Below, piece after piece: positions 25,401 through 38,970 of a DNA stretch of 64,000 nt. Under the pieces are notes generated by a model. It searched no databases. It was given only the letters and a program-made list of their open reading frames with translations, and was not told where the DNA came from. The position numbers and the translations under genes are program-made. The first letter of the stretch is position 1. The number at the start of each line of letters is the position of its first letter. Source of the stretch: Cruorifilaria tuberocauda (taxonomy: Eukaryota > Nematoda > Chromadorea > Rhabditida > Onchocercidae); NCBI GenBank assembly GCA_013365365.1, contig JABVXU010000109.1, positions 1 to 64,000 on the forward strand, written 5' to 3'.

Positions 25401-28400
25401 GAGTTTTACCGTAAGCACGTTTACAAAAATCTAAATCCAACAATCTGAGTAAGTCTAAAGGAAATATGATTTGGAAATACAAAAATATTTTACGCTTTAT
25501 CAATATAAGACGATAGTTGATAATTCAAAAAATGTTAAAAAAGTTTTAAATGAAATGAAATTTCATTTTTAGCAATGCGAAAAGTTATTAGGTGCCAAAA
25601 AATTGAACTACAAAAAACAAGATTTCCATTTTTAGATTTGCAAAAAAATATCAATTCACGATAATCAAAGCTTACCTTTTACCCGTTTCACTTCAATTTG
25701 AACCCTTTGTTCTTGATCTAAACTATGGAATGCTTTAGGTGGTTTTCCGAATGTTTCATTTTCAAGTTGCTGCAGGATGTGCTCATATTCACCTTTTGAG
25801 GCAGGCACTGAAAAATTGGTCTACTATATATAACGTCCAATTTTTCATAAAATAATCAATCAAATATGAAAAAGTTACGAAATGCAATGCCCATGGTTGT
25901 AACTTCAATATAATGAACTTACTAATTTCACCACGCCATTCCCACCGCATTGTTCTCCGGCATTTTGCATCCGGTGAATTGTATACACAAGCAATGCAAT
26001 CTTCATTTGTAACAACTGCCGATGGCTATAAAATTACAAAAATCTGGAATCACTACAATTTCTTAAGAATTAAAATAATTAAAGAAGAAATGTAGGAAAT
26101 ATTTAAAGTCTATTTAAAGCTTCGTATGTAGTACAAATTTGAAAAGAGGTTGTCAAAACTCAATAAATAATCTCAGAAACATCAAATCATCCAGAACAAC
26201 ACTGATTTAGCATAAATTCATGCCGGCATACAAATAGGAAGATGGAAAATGAGCCAAATTACGGCAGAAATTGCATGAAGTGGAGAAACAAACTTGAAGA
26301 CGATTAGTAAGTATAATGTTAGGATACATTGCACCCACATCCAAATGATAAATCTTCGGAGTTTCAAGGCGTAGAGGCCTTTTAATAAAATCATCAAGCT
26401 GCGTTTCAATCTGAAATTTAATATATAAAACTGAAGAAAATTAATTCATTTCCAATCCGAACGAATCAATAGCACCTCTCAATTAAAATACAAATGTTCT
26501 AAACGAAAATTTGACCAATAAAATAAGATAAAAGTTATGTTTCTTTGCAAACATTTATCATACTGCAACTTTTGAGTGTCAATTACCAACACATTTGTGT
26601 TGCACAAAACGCCATGAGACAAACGACAAAGTTCTAAAATCTTTAATTAATGTTGGAATAATTTAACTAACATACCTTACTTGCAACTGTATCGAAATCA
26701 ACAACTTCATTGATGTTAACACCAAATTCACGAGTTAATGAATCACTTAGTACTTTCCTAACATTTCGTTTTAAATCCAAAATTGTATTGGGCACAATTC
26801 GAAATCTGTAAAATGCAAATCTGTAAAAACGCTTAACTATTTAAAAAAATAAAGCCTTGAAAATGCGGTAATTCAAACTTTTCCGGAATATCGGCACGAA
26901 AAACACCAGATTCCAAAGCTTCAACATGGCCCCCAACATATGTTTCACTTTCAATCACATGTCCATCACCAGTATATTTTGTTCCATAATGCAAGGATTT
27001 ATTTGGAAATATAATATTGTTATGAAATGCTTTAACCATTAGCAGTGCTTCACACAATGTACCGGAACCTTTACGAAGTACCTAAAATAGAATTATAGAA
27101 AAAAGTTTGAACTTGAATTGAAAAGTCTTTGAATTTCTCTGTTAAAAAAAATAAATCCGAAAAAGAACTAATAGAAAACAATTAATTCTATTCAAGCATA
27201 AATGAATAAAATCAAACTAGGTTCAAAGTGAACAAAATACTCATAAAGAGAAAAGGCTTACATCATCGGGACCCAAAGGTATAATTGTACACAGTGCAAA
27301 GATAAACGGATGGACATACTTAATATATAAATAATAAGTTGCCACTGCATCAGATACTGAATAATTTGCTAGCGTCTGAAATCTTGAAAAAATTAGTAAA
27401 GGTTGAGGCATTAAATCCTGGAGTAAAAAATTTAATTTGATTCTAATTTAATTTGATTTTTGATCGAAGTAAATAAACTTGAAGTTGAAGCACCAATTAA
27501 ACTTTACTTGAGGTTCATCTCTGGCCATTGCACACATCTGCTCAGGATCCAGCTCAACTGGGTCATACCGAAGCTTAGCTTTTGTACAAGCTTTCAGATT
27601 CTGACTTCCCACCGGAAGATAACTATCACGCTTCACCCATCTGAATTAATGCTTTAGTAGAATGAATACATCAGCTCGACAGTTTTTTTTCTACTTTAAC
27701 ATATTCTATTAGATATCATTTCGAAACTATATGCGAATAATATCAAACGATTCTAATTTTTTCAAATTTAGTATTCAAGTGAATAAACTGAAGCTATTAT
27801 TAATAAGTTCTCTGGTAAGGTAAAATGAATTTTTCCTAGATCGAAGATCAGAGAAGAGATTACACTTACTTGAATGCATCAAGGTGGACTGCGTTTGTAG
27901 TTCTGTATTCACCAGAAGAATTTTTAGAAATACCTATTTCAGATAGCATATTCAAACCATGTGCTGCAGCACGAGCTTCCACGAAGGGCCTGCAGTTTGA
28001 GTATTAGATTGAACATGGAGGTGGACAAAGAACGATTAATTAGTCAAGTAAACTAACCAATCAAATGCATCGCCGTTATAAGTGACGAATACGGATGGAC
28101 GCAGTCGAATGATGTGGTCAAAAAAATACTTGATAACGGCTTTTTCGTCAGGCAAATTGATAACCCGAAATATTCCCTTAAAGATTTTTGAAATTATGAT
28201 ATTAAAGCGTGAGGGAATTTCGAGTTATTAATTTAAAAAATTCCAAATATTGTTTGAACAAATAAATTCAAGAAACAAAAATTAATCGCATTCACACTTT
28301 TCATTATGTAAAAAAGGAACTATTTTAAAATTCATATTTAAAAGAAAACATTACTACACAAAAATCAGCATAGCATGTCTTATTTCATAAGTGCACATCT

Positions 28401-30410
28401 GATCAATTTTCGGCCAGAATTACCTTATATTCGGGTCTTGGAGTGTACTCAAAATTATCCACATCAGCGGAAATGATTTGTCTGTTAATAATTAAAAAAC
28501 CATTTCCATTAACCATGTATGAAATCATCATGATTTCATCGAAAGCGCTATCCGGAAATTTCAAAGGTAGCTTTGTAACTTCAATATCATAAGCTAAAAC
28601 AATTGGTTCTGGTGGATTGATAAGCGTTGGATGACGAGTTATTTTAGGCTTTCGATCGAAATCTCTCCCTGTTACACGATACCACAAGCCTACGAATATT
28701 TCCAAATCAATGCATACCCTCGTTTGATACAGTAAATCATGTTCCCTGCAATTTTGGGCTCATTAAGGGTGAAAATTGGTGAAGTTCTAATCATCAGAAA
28801 TAGATAGATAGATCTCGTAATCCACATATCGCTTGAATGTTTGAATCATGAAAGCTATGAAGATATGAAGAAATGAAGATAGACTTAAAGCTGAGGAATG
28901 AACCAAGTTAAATTTCTTATCTTTGTGGATAACCACTTGGGTAAGCAACTACTGATTTCATGGATTGTTGGTAATCAGTAAAAAATAGATAGTTCTGCGA
29001 GCTTAAATTCAATTTCCTTACACTAGTTCTAATTTTAAACTCCTTATACCCAAGGTGAGATGACATCAAATTTCAATTGTTAGCACTTAGCACACACAGA
29101 TTTGTCCTAAGCAACATTGCCAAAAAAGATCAGTTGTTCACGGATAGATAATGACCTAACTAGAACGTCACTTCATTTCTTATTATATATATTGCATCTG
29201 TTCTTTTGGAATGATATAAATTCTAAAAAAAACCTTAAATCAATAATTTTTTCTAAAACACCACCTTCATCGAATAGCACTTCGCGTGAACCAAGATGTC
29301 TAAAAATTATTCATATATCAAAAGTTCGCGAACAAATTGTAAACTTGGTGAACTCAAAAAAGACGACTTTTACTAATAAAACAGAACTCATAAACCTGGT
29401 AAGAAGACTAGTATATGAAGTTGTTTGCTTTTCTCTTTCCTGATTTCTCTTCAGTATTGGCATGATATCTTTTTTGAATTTCAGAAGTTCGCTTAAACTT
29501 GGAAATGAAATTTTCAAATATGTTCGTTTTAATCCTGAGAGGTGATTTTTCTGAAAGAAAAGTAAAAATATTCCCAGAAATTTTAACTTCCACCAGATAA
29601 TTAACGGAAAAAGATTTCTTCAAACTAATAAATTAACCAACTAAATCAAGATCTTCTTTTTCCACAATGTCGGTGATAATTACACCCGCATATTTCCTCG
29701 ATAAATATGACAAGACCTGATGTTCAAATGAAGGAAGCGTTGCGATATACAAATAAGGACGAAATGGATATGATATCTAAAGAGAAAATTATTCATGATA
29801 TAAAATTATTTCTCCAATCCCAATAAAAAATTCAAACGAAAAGTTTCTTCCTTTCTGTCATCATCATTAAAGTATATTAGTTTTATGACCTTAAAACGTC
29901 CACCGTCTTCTTGAAGAAAATAAAAGTCGCATACTGCAATGATATTTTTCGTTTCCTCCTCAATCATCTCTGCCTGCAAATTAATCTATGTAGTTCGAAT
30001 TTTTCTAATTCACTTATTTTTTAATTCGAATTTTATGGAAACAAAAAAACGTTTCCAGTCAAACAACATTTTAAAAAGCAGAATAATATCATTAAAAAAA
30101 GTTTTGTCAAAAGTTTATTAAATATGTGAAAGACAAATATTTTTTATAATTTCCAAAGAAATACTTCTTAATTTTAATTGTAATCAAGATTTGGTAATAT
30201 TTTGAATGAGACTCACCGGATGAACATTCAATAACCACGCATCCTTCCATTCTATATCCGTGTAACGTTGGAAGCCAAATTTTTGATCCAAAATTTCTGA
30301 TGAGTGAATTTTTTCCAAACGAGAACCACAGCTGGAGTCAAATTAAACAGCATTATCAAATGACCACCACCCTTTTAAATAGAAGGTGAATTAAAATCAC
30401 ACAAAGTCAT
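16465..30410 (-). CDS. POLE: DNA polymerase epsilon catalytic subunit (family B)
   Basis: I joined 40 exons from 30410 down to 16465; they total 6351 bases, 2116 residues (human 2286). Visible in order are the N-terminal domain; Exo I (YDIEVTK, near residue 241), Exo II (TYNGDAFDW) and Exo III (YSVSDAV) of the 3'-5' proofreading exonuclease; motif A (DVGAMYPNI); motif B ([14 protein letters not shown]); and motif C (ELDTDGIW, near 828-830). The inactive C-terminal polymerase module follows (DIEGVYETQVPLLF-like segment; KGMLILW). It ends with two zinc modules, CSVCC...CPNC and CTRC...CDCC. The enzyme copies the leading strand within CMG-epsilon. The first exon (8 bases, ATG at 30408-30410 after a CAATCAG acceptor) is the weakest part. 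One intron has a GC donor (25285), and one exon has two in-frame acceptors (26805/26820). Proofreading and polymerase residues look intact. Confidence 0.95.
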
Positions 30411-32173
30411 CTGATTGAAATCTGATTCTTATCGATATAAAGGGTTGATATAAAGTGATGGTTTAAACTAATATCCATTAAGAATAACTCGGAATTGAAA
30501 TCAAAAACTTAAATTAAAAATCAGAAAACATTCCCACTTTTCCTGGACGTTGTTGTTTGTCTGTTGATCCATTCACAAATATATCAGCTTAACATATTCC
30601 TACCATCACAATTTGTCAAACTAAAAAAAAATCATTTTCTCCATTTCTTTTTCCGTCCTATATCAGCAAACCCGTTTATTCTAAATCTGAGATAAGCTAA
30701 TCAATGATAAGATTCAAAAATTACTAACAATTTATCATTTAATTTTACAATTTCAACGCATCTCGACTTTTTATATGAATAATTAACGGATAATACTTCG
30801 TCCCGCGGTATCATAATATGGTCCAATTACAGTGCAGTGTTAAATCACTTTATAAAAAAGTTAGATTACCAGTGAAAAGTTCCGTATGTGAGAAATACAA
30901 TTCGAACTTCTGTGAGTTTGTGTATGTATTGGCTATTTTATCACCGTCACTTTGGATCAGCAGAAAAGCTCTCAAAGATCATATTTTCCAGAGTAGTTGA
31001 TACAGCTTACTGAAAATATACCAAATACAGCGTAAAAAAAATGCTATTTTTGCAATTCGATAAAAATTAATTCTACGAAATGGATTCAGTCAAACAGTTA
31101 GTAAGCGCATAATACGTTAATGCCAGGCATAAACTGATATAAATCAATAGCAATATAAATTAGCTTAATCACCGTAAGTCAACCTAATGAACCATAAAAA
31201 TTTTTGTCTGATAATTCATTTGTCTGCAATAATGATCATTCACATAGTGAAGAAGACTGTGCAACAATGAATTACGGAAAATTAAATTTGAAAATTTTGG
31301 CGCGTCTTTCATTGAAATTTGATAAAAAGCACCGATGTTAACAAGAAGACAACATCATTCAATATGACAATTTTCGATTGAAGAATTATCATTGATTAGT
31401 TCTTTGTGATTCACTTTATTTCAGCTTATTGGTATCTTTGTGGCAGGTAACGATAAGCTGAAAAGACGACAAGGAACTAATCGATGATATTCAATTGTTA
31501 TATATCATTTTTAAATATCTTATGGGATGAACAATTGTCATAATATACCCGGCATGATATTTGCATACAAATCGACTGTCTTATTCATATTGTGTTGTAT
31601 ACAGCTAACGCACGTCCTATGTATGCATTGTTTGTTGTCCGTACAGAATTAATTTATCAAATAATGAAACTTTCCAGGTTTCATGGAAAATAAAATTAAG
31701 TATTTCAATTTTTTTTAGTTAAATTGTATATTATTCTGTGATGCTTTATGGAAACAGTCGATAGATATTTTAAACAGTTGATGTTTATTATGAGCAATTG
31801 TTGATATTCAAATTCATATGAATAAATTAATTCTTTGGAACTGTTTAATTCACAGAACTGGGATCTGAAAATCTGTAGCTTCGCGTTTAAAGATCTCAGT
31901 TGAAATCCCTTTTTTGTTATCAATCGGCTCTTTGTATTTTTAGTTTACGCATCTAAATCAAAGAACTTTCGAAGGGATACGCGGTGGTTCTTTTTAAAAA
32001 AATGTTCCGGGATAAATAATTAATCAATTCGACATTTTACTACGATAAACATATCTGCGTGAAAAATTATTCTAATGCATTTGCCTTTTCATGTATTTGG
32101 TTAACCTGCTAACGTATTTAAGCATTATTGTGACAAAAGTATTCAAATATTTGCAGATGACGCAACTCCCGTA
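30411..32173. promoter_or_regulatory. Divergent intergenic region POLE/SLC35C2
   Basis: 1.76 kb between divergent genes, AT-rich and without a supported gene. A frame at 30818-31000 (+) is of chance length and composition. The notable element is an imperfect foldback at 31374-31500, listed separately. A pyrimidine-poor acceptor (TATTTGCAG) at 32156 lies 17 bases before the SLC35C2 start. Confidence 0.45.
31374..31500. repeat. Imperfect inverted repeat (foldback, arms about 50-60 bases)
   Basis: The left arm (about 31374-31434) and the right arm (about 31447-31500) are near reverse complements. Shared blocks include TATCATYGATTAGTTC, CTTGT and TTTCAGCTTATYG. The loop is about 12 bases (TCTTTGTGGCAG) and the left arm has one extra block of roughly six bases. 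No coding frame and no target-site duplication were evident. It could be a hairpin RNA, a small foldback element or a chance inverted duplication. Confidence 0.55.
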
Positions 32174-34805
32174 ATGAGAAATAGATCAGTAAATGAGGGC
32201 AAGGAGGGAGAAATATCGGACAACGCTAATATGCGGAACATATTGGCAGGCGTATGCATATATTATCCGCTCTCCATTGGACTTACTTTTTTTCAAAAAT
32301 GGTTTATAAAGGTTTTTTCTTGATGTTCACAGTTATGGAATTCTCGAAAATTAAGCTTAACTTTGTAACATTTGGACTAATTTGAATTAGAAATTTACAT
32401 TGTAGAGTTACGAATTCCCACTTCTTGTCGTCACATGCCATTACGCCATTAAATACTTGTTCGCCATGATTTTTCGATTTGTCATGGAATATCGCGCAGA
32501 CAGACGTACTCGAATTTCATTCAGAGATCAACTACAGTGGCTGGTACCAATTGGCATTTGCGCTTCTCTTGATATTGGTACATATTGGTTTATATTGTTA
32601 CGTGTCTTGTTCAGAAATGATTGAGGAAGCACTAGGATGGAATATCTTTAATTTTTCATGATACTTATATTATTTATTATATGTAAATAATATAAGCCTG
32701 AGCAGTTCAAAATTTTGTGACTATGTAATAAGTTGCCACAAAAAACCAGCAGCAGTATTAAATATAGTTTTAAATTGAATTTCTTTAGGTTTATCAAATT
32801 GGGGTCTTAAATATGTGACAGTAAGCTTTTTCACAATGGCAAAATCAAGTAGCATTTTGTTTATGGTTGCCTTTGCTCTACTGTTACACTTGGAACGATG
32901 GCGGCCTATTCTTGTGATATCCGCTGGATTGATTGCGTTTGGCTTATTTCTTTTCACTTGGAGGTTTATATGCTTTTAGAGTTGTTTTGAGACAGAAACA
33001 TAGGAACTAAATTCAATTATTTTCATTAATCACTTTCATGGTAATCATCTGACTATTTTAATTTGTCGAAATATTTAGACGAATGTTTAGGAGGGTAGTG
33101 TTCCTTTGTTATTTGTTGTTATTCTGGAATTAATAAATTGATTACAATAACATAGACGTATTTCTTACTATATTACATGCATAAGGTAGAGAGAAGAAAA
33201 GTTTAAGCATTTTATGCAATTTTAAATGCTTGATACATATGGACATATTGCGTTGCATGAATATAATAATATTTTTTTAGATCGGCTCAGTTCGAACTTC
33301 GTGGTTTATTGTTAATTGAATTGGCAGCAGCATGTACGGGGCTGAGATGGACAGTTTCACAACTTGTTATGCAAGGAGAGGAAAAATTACTCAAGCATCC
33401 GCTGGATATGGTTGCATATGTACAGCCGTGGATGTTTCTTGCCATCCTCCCTCTTTTTTTCATGTACGAAGGTAATAGATCAAGGGGAAATTAATTAGCT
33501 TCAAATCAGTATTAAGAGACGAGAATTTTTGAATCTCTCTCAGATTATGCTTTAATATTTTATTCTATCCTTTTTTTCTTAGCTTAATAATCTCAATTTC
33601 TGTGAATGGGCTAGTGGTTATTGTAGTTTGAGAATCGATGATTTGTAATCCAACGACATAGTCAACTGCAGATATTGCATTATTGAATGCATAATATGTT
33701 TTCGGACGTGCTTTACGATCTGTTAAGAACATGTCCTAACTGAGTGAAATATTTATTAAATGCAATGCTTAGTTTCGTTGAGATTTGAGGCCTTTGTAAT
33801 TTCTATTTTTCTGATTCTCCACGTGTAAACTTCTTCAAATTACAGTTTTACTGAATTAGTTTGAATTAGTGCCATTAATTTATTACTTACTGGAATTTCA
33901 GGCTCTCATCTTTCTTTTGATAAAGTGACGCATTGCCTTAATGAGTATGCGCCGCTCTACGTTTTATTTTTTATTTCATTTGGTGGTCTGTTAGCTTTTG
34001 CTATGGAAATGGCAGGTAACATTTGCGATTTAATGTCTTTCACTATTTGAGTGTGAGAGAATAGTTTTGTTCTTATGAATGGTATTTTTCCTTAGAAATT
34101 TAGAAGTATCCATTTTCTTAGGTATCAGTGCATTGTAATATAGAATACTTCCACCATGAGATTTATATGGCCCTGGAAAGAAACCGACCATCAGAAACTT
34201 AACATTAGGTCATTGGAAGTAATGGGTGTTGCTAATCTCTAGTAATTGCTTTTATAAAGTGATTTACTACTCCAGTTTTAGAATATCTTCTCCTCGTATA
34301 TACGTCGGGTATCACGTTAAATATATTCGGGATAATCAAGGTAAGTTCTCGTTAAGACATTTTTTCACAAGACTAACTTTTATTTTAGAAATGATTAAGA
34401 TTTAATTTATTCAGATATATTTCAGGAAGTAGTAACGTTATCGTTGGCACATTTTATTAATGGTGATTATTTTTCTTTGGTAAGTAGAATTGCACAAGTC
34501 AGCTTATAGATCCCTCAGTTTATTAGTCAACTGCATAATGCGAAATTGCGACTTTATGTGATAACGATGAAATTATTTATGCATAATTTCCTGTCATCAG
34601 TCTTTCTGAAAGGCAAATTGCAAATTATTTGGAATACAAACAAAACTTTTGCTATTTCCTCATATTCCAGGTGAACACAGTCGGTTTACTTTTGTGCTTC
34701 TGTGGTATGCTTTTGCACGCTTTTTCAAAAAGGACATTACTGAAAGCTCGCACAAAATCACGAATGCCGGACAGAAGAAGACTTTTAACGGATGTTGATA
34801 CATAA
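32174..34805 (+). CDS. SLC35C2: Solute carrier family 35 member C2-type transporter
   Basis: Eight exons: 32174-32311, 32406-32577, 32789-32963, 33281-33471, 33902-34015, 34282-34340, 34436-34479, 34671-34805. All junctions keep phase and end at TAA. The product is a multi-pass membrane protein of the nucleotide-sugar/TPT transporter fold with about ten hydrophobic segments. Family landmarks are YYPLSIGLTFFQKW at the first helix, DIGLSNWGLKYVTVSFFTMAKSS, RWTVSQLVMQGEEKLLKHP, and GITLNIFGIIKEVVTL near the end. SLC35C2 sits in the early secretory pathway and is linked to GDP-fucose supply and Notch fucosylation; the substrate is inferred from the family only. I chose the ATG at 32174; a short hydrophilic leader precedes the first helix. 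Intron 2 contains a perfect 13-base inverted repeat (32664-32696). Confidence 0.93.
32664..32696. repeat. Perfect 13-base inverted repeat in an SLC35C2 intron
   Basis: CTTATATTATTTA at 32664-32676 and its exact reverse complement at 32684-32696 flank a 7-base loop. It lies wholly inside the intron 32578-32788. In AT-rich DNA this may be chance. Confidence 0.7.
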
Positions 34806-35702
34806 CGCTATGTTGTCTGATTCATTTATCTCTGTGATCTCTGAATAGATAATGACTGCATAGAATTTGAAAGCTGCACGAAGTTCTAAAAAGAAGTTTA
34901 AGTCAAGTAATAGTGACAATATCTCTATTTTCGTTGTTGTATTCCCTGCGCATCTTGCCTCATTACTGTTCTTACTATAAAAAAACATTGAAGTGCTCTG
35001 AAACGTGAGATAACATCTGACATACATCTTGTTAGACGGCACGAAAATTCAGTCCAATCTTTTACCGAATCAGCCCTTGAGTCATTTGTTGGCTAAACTG
35101 TCAAGCCGTCCATCCGCTGATTGAAACTTCCAGAAATCGCTCGGAAATTTTGTGTAACCATCAGTGTATCTTACCCCAGATATTATATATGTTATCCATC
35201 TGCAATCTCTGATTTTGTTTGATTCTATTTTTCCAGTCATATTGTTACCATTGTTGGTCTTACAACATGTCAATTCCTTATTCATTATTTTTTGTAACAT
35301 CTTAAACAGTTGTATCGTTTCACTATTCACTAGTGATTGTGTTAGTTGGCAATCATTACGTCATTGTTTCACTTAAAATAATATGACAATCACACGGCAT
35401 AAATTGTTAAGTTAAGCACAATTGTGGCAGTGATTATTGAAGAGTAATGATACCAGTTATTACGAAGATAGAATCAGGTCAAAACATTACAATAAAATAA
35501 AATTTTCGACATTTTTAATTTTATTTGCTTGACAATGGAAGAGAATAATGAAAAAAGTAAAGTTATGGAGGCATAGTTCATTCACTTCATAATATAGGAA
35601 TGTACAAATTCGGAAAAAAGAAATCGCAGTGAAGTCTGCTTAAACTGAGGACGAGGTATTGATCGTTTTTTTCCTTAAATACATCAAAATCTAGCAATGA
35701 TG
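34806..35702. other. Convergent 3' region SLC35C2/IP6K
   Basis: About 900 bases between two convergent stop codons, presumably both 3' UTRs. Frames at 34785-35042 and 35082-35376 are short, overlap each other on opposite strands and have no splice context. No gene is supported. Confidence 0.5.
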
Positions 35703-37877
35703 TCAAGTTAAACATCGATTAATGATATCCATAAGAGAACTAATCAAAAAATCTAATCCTAGCAAGTAGCCGTCGTCGGGCCCGATATATCTTACATCAT
35801 CCAACAAAGTGGAACATGTTGAATGAGCAAAATCAATCATTCGCAGATCAATGGACGGGTCGTCACGCTTTTTACCATCAAACGCAACCAGCAAAGAACT
35901 GGAAAAAAATCGATATCCATCAGCCTCGGATAATCGCTGCAATATAAGTGATGAAGGTCAAAGAAACAGGAAGGGAAAAGCGCTACTGCAATTTAATTAA
36001 AGACGTATACCATACAAAGGGTACATGGTCGTTTTGGCAAATTATGAACTAAATATATACATAATTTACATAATCTGCACTAATTTCATTCATCGGCTTA
36101 AAAAAATGTTAATGACATATTCCTTTCTCCAACGCATTTATATTGCATGTCTTACATAATGTTTATGCCTCTTCATACAATGCAGTCACTCACCTTTCTT
36201 AAAGTGGTTAGTTTTTTCAACAATGCAGTGCTCCGTATCTTCCCAGCATTAATAAAATATTCAGCTAATGTTTCGCGAAACATTTCACAATTCATTTGTC
36301 TGCCCGCATATTTGTTTATATAGACGTATGTGCCAATTTCTTCCCTAAACACTAAGTTGAACTGAATTCATATTTGTAAATGAATAATTGCAACGAGGAA
36401 ATCAATTTTTATTCCATAGAAACATAAATATGATGAAAATAAATTTTATTTACCTACACTTCATAAAAATACAATGCAATTGAAAAACTAAAGAATAAGA
36501 ACATGAAGTAAATTATGGACAATTTTGAAGCAAAGTTACCTATACAACTGCATTCCAGCAAGCCGAATTCCAATAGAAGCGCTTGTGGACTCGCGACATT
36601 TATTCGTCTGGGACTGTCGTTTCTGATCAGTTGCATCATCACCGTATTGTCGCGTACCCATTTTCAGATCCATAACAGATGGACGTGAAAACCGGGATAC
36701 CGTATTTTCTAAGAGCAAAAACAATGCGTAACCCTATAAAACGGAGGTTATACGATAATTTAGAATGAAACAGAAAAAACTATATTCCATCAGGATATAT
36801 AATTTGAGCAATTTTTTTTAAATATTAGCAACAATAAATAGAGCACCAACACGATTGAATGGACACTTTTAGCGGGTATCCAACAGGAACTGATGGCAAG
36901 GGTATTCTTCTGTTTCTAGAAGAAAGCGTTAAGACCGTTTGCTGGCTGCAATGATAATGTTAAAGCGAAAACACATAGATAAAAAGGAGGAGAAAGTGAA
37001 GGAGGAGGATTCACCCTTCACCTTTGCCATAAAATGCTGAATTCGAATAAGGCTTCCTTTCTCCTTTCTTTTTTTTTATGAAGAAATACTCCTCAAAATT
37101 TACCTTTAATAACTTTTGCACTGATCTGGTCTGACACTGTTTTGCCCATTCATTGAAATGCTGATCCGATTCAACTCTTCCATTTTTGTTCAAGCGAAAA
37201 ATTAGCTGCTTTTCACTGGATGATGGATTCTGATGGCATGAAACAGGTCTATCGGTAGTCAATACCAAACCGTCTCGAGAATTCCGCAATTGAATACCGA
37301 CTGTACCTGAAATACAAAACATTCTTAAACTTGCAAATACGAATTTCATGTTTTTCATATGGAACAACAATGTACGATAAAATACGCAGGAAATTTGCGA
37401 AGACTATCCCGAACTAATCCATCAACGATCCGGTATACAAACGCATTTGGAAAGCAAAAAACTACGCCATTACACATCAATGGTTTTTCTAAGGTTTTGC
37501 TGAATCAATAGCTCAACAACAAGAGATCGGAGATAGATATCAAACTACCACCATCTAGAAACGCCGAAATTTTTCTTAGGAATTCAGGAGTAAGAAGAAA
37601 TGTCATCCATAATTTCGAAAAAATTAAAAGCGATGGGTGGGGTACTTCATGGTCGGTGCACGAAACTTGCTCAACTGTAAGGTCCAACATACATGAAAAA
37701 TAAATAGAAAGAAATTAGGCTCAAACCACAACAGTGCGCCGTAAATGGTGCAAAACGATCGCCAATTTCTTTATAAAAGGCCAATTCTTTTGAATTCAAT
37801 GGTTTACATATATGTCCACCACATGTAAATATTCCAAAATGTCCACCAACTTGATGCGAGAAGCCAGTCACATTCAT
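35703..37877 (-). CDS. Inositol hexakisphosphate kinase (IP6K family)
   Basis: Six exons: 37877-37727, 37674-37549, 37306-37104, 36733-36540, 36344-36194, 35936-35703; 352 residues, shorter than the human paralogues (about 410-440). N-terminal HQVGGH...[12 protein letters not shown] matches the IP6K start. The inositol-binding signature is [12 protein letters not shown] (PxxxDxKxG type), followed by [21 protein letters not shown]. Near the end are the SSSLL strand and RMIDFAHS, with the metal-binding Asp. The enzyme makes 5-diphosphoinositol pentakisphosphate from InsP6. Start: ATG two bases behind a CACTTTTCAG acceptor (37880-37882), consistent with a spliced leader; further 5' exons cannot be excluded. 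The donor of exon 2 is ambiguous by three bases (GTGGTA or GTAGTT, same phase). Residues between the N-terminal block and the signature are divergent. Confidence 0.92.
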
Positions 37878-38330
37878 TTCTGAAAAGTGCAAAAAAAGTG
37901 CTATTTTCGTATTTTTTTGATGAACAAATGCGTCATTACAGGGAAGGAAAAAATAACTAAACAAAATTCTAAGTAGTTACGCAAGGACAATAAATAATGA
38001 ATAAAGAACAGATGTAGTAGCGCTGCTTCGAAGATCTTATGCTCGTAACACAGTGTAAGCTTTTTCTAATTCAAAGTCGATATCTACTGTCAATAAATCA
38101 TGGGAGTAAGGAAGGGAATATTGCTCACACCTCTCCACAGAGAAATACAACTATAATGTGTAGTAGATGAATAGAGGAGAGACAAACAAATACAAAGTGT
38201 ATACAACGCTTAAAATAACTATTCCATCTGCAAATACACCAATAACTGCGTATATGTTGACCTCTATACTTTTAGAAACTCAAATCGACTCATTTTTAAC
38301 TATACATACTCCTAAACATAATGAATAATT

Positions 38331-38360
38331 CTCTCCCTCTCTCTCTCTGTATATATATAG
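38331..38360. repeat. CT microsatellite adjoining a TATATATA tract
   Basis: A CTCTCCCTCTCTCTCTCT run followed directly by GTATATATATAG. Simple-sequence repeat, seen directly. Confidence 0.85.
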
Positions 38361-38970
38361 ACCGAGGCAGTGGAATACTCTCTGCTTTTTATCTGTGAAG
38401 AAGAATAAAGGATATCATAAGATTAAAAACGAATCCAAAAAGGCTTATGTTCATATTATCAATTAGTAGTATGAAACTTCACAAGCAGAGAAAGCAATAA
38501 AAACTGAAGTGTTAAATTTTTACTGGCGGAATATTTTAAGTAGATAATAGCAATTTTACGAGAGAACATCGCACAACTAAACTGAACAACTAAACTTCAA
38601 CTAAGAGAACAACTAAAGGCAGCGGTGAAAAGGATGTTTGATGATGGTCCTATGGCACGTAAGCGCTTTAAAAATTTATATCTATTCTGGTCCAGAACAC
38701 AAACACCAAAGACAGAAACCTGAAAAGGTAGATTTTGCTTCTTTAAATCGAAAGAATAAAAAATAGTGGAGTTAAAGATGAGAAATTCTGTAATAAGTTC
38801 TATTCGAGGAGTTCATACCGAAATAAGTCGAGATCTTTGAAAAGTAATTTATTCTAACTTAATATTGATCAAAGAGATGCAGTTTTTAACGATGGCCATT
38901 TCCTAAGTCGCGGTCTGAAGTAGAAAAATTCCATCGGAATGTTTCAGTGGTTAAGTGAGGAGGATGGTGA

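Noticed and set aside
30818..31000. Plus-strand 60-codon frame upstream of SLC35C2 as a small gene or first exon
   Set aside because: No donor, no phase link to the SLC35C2 start, and chance length for this composition.
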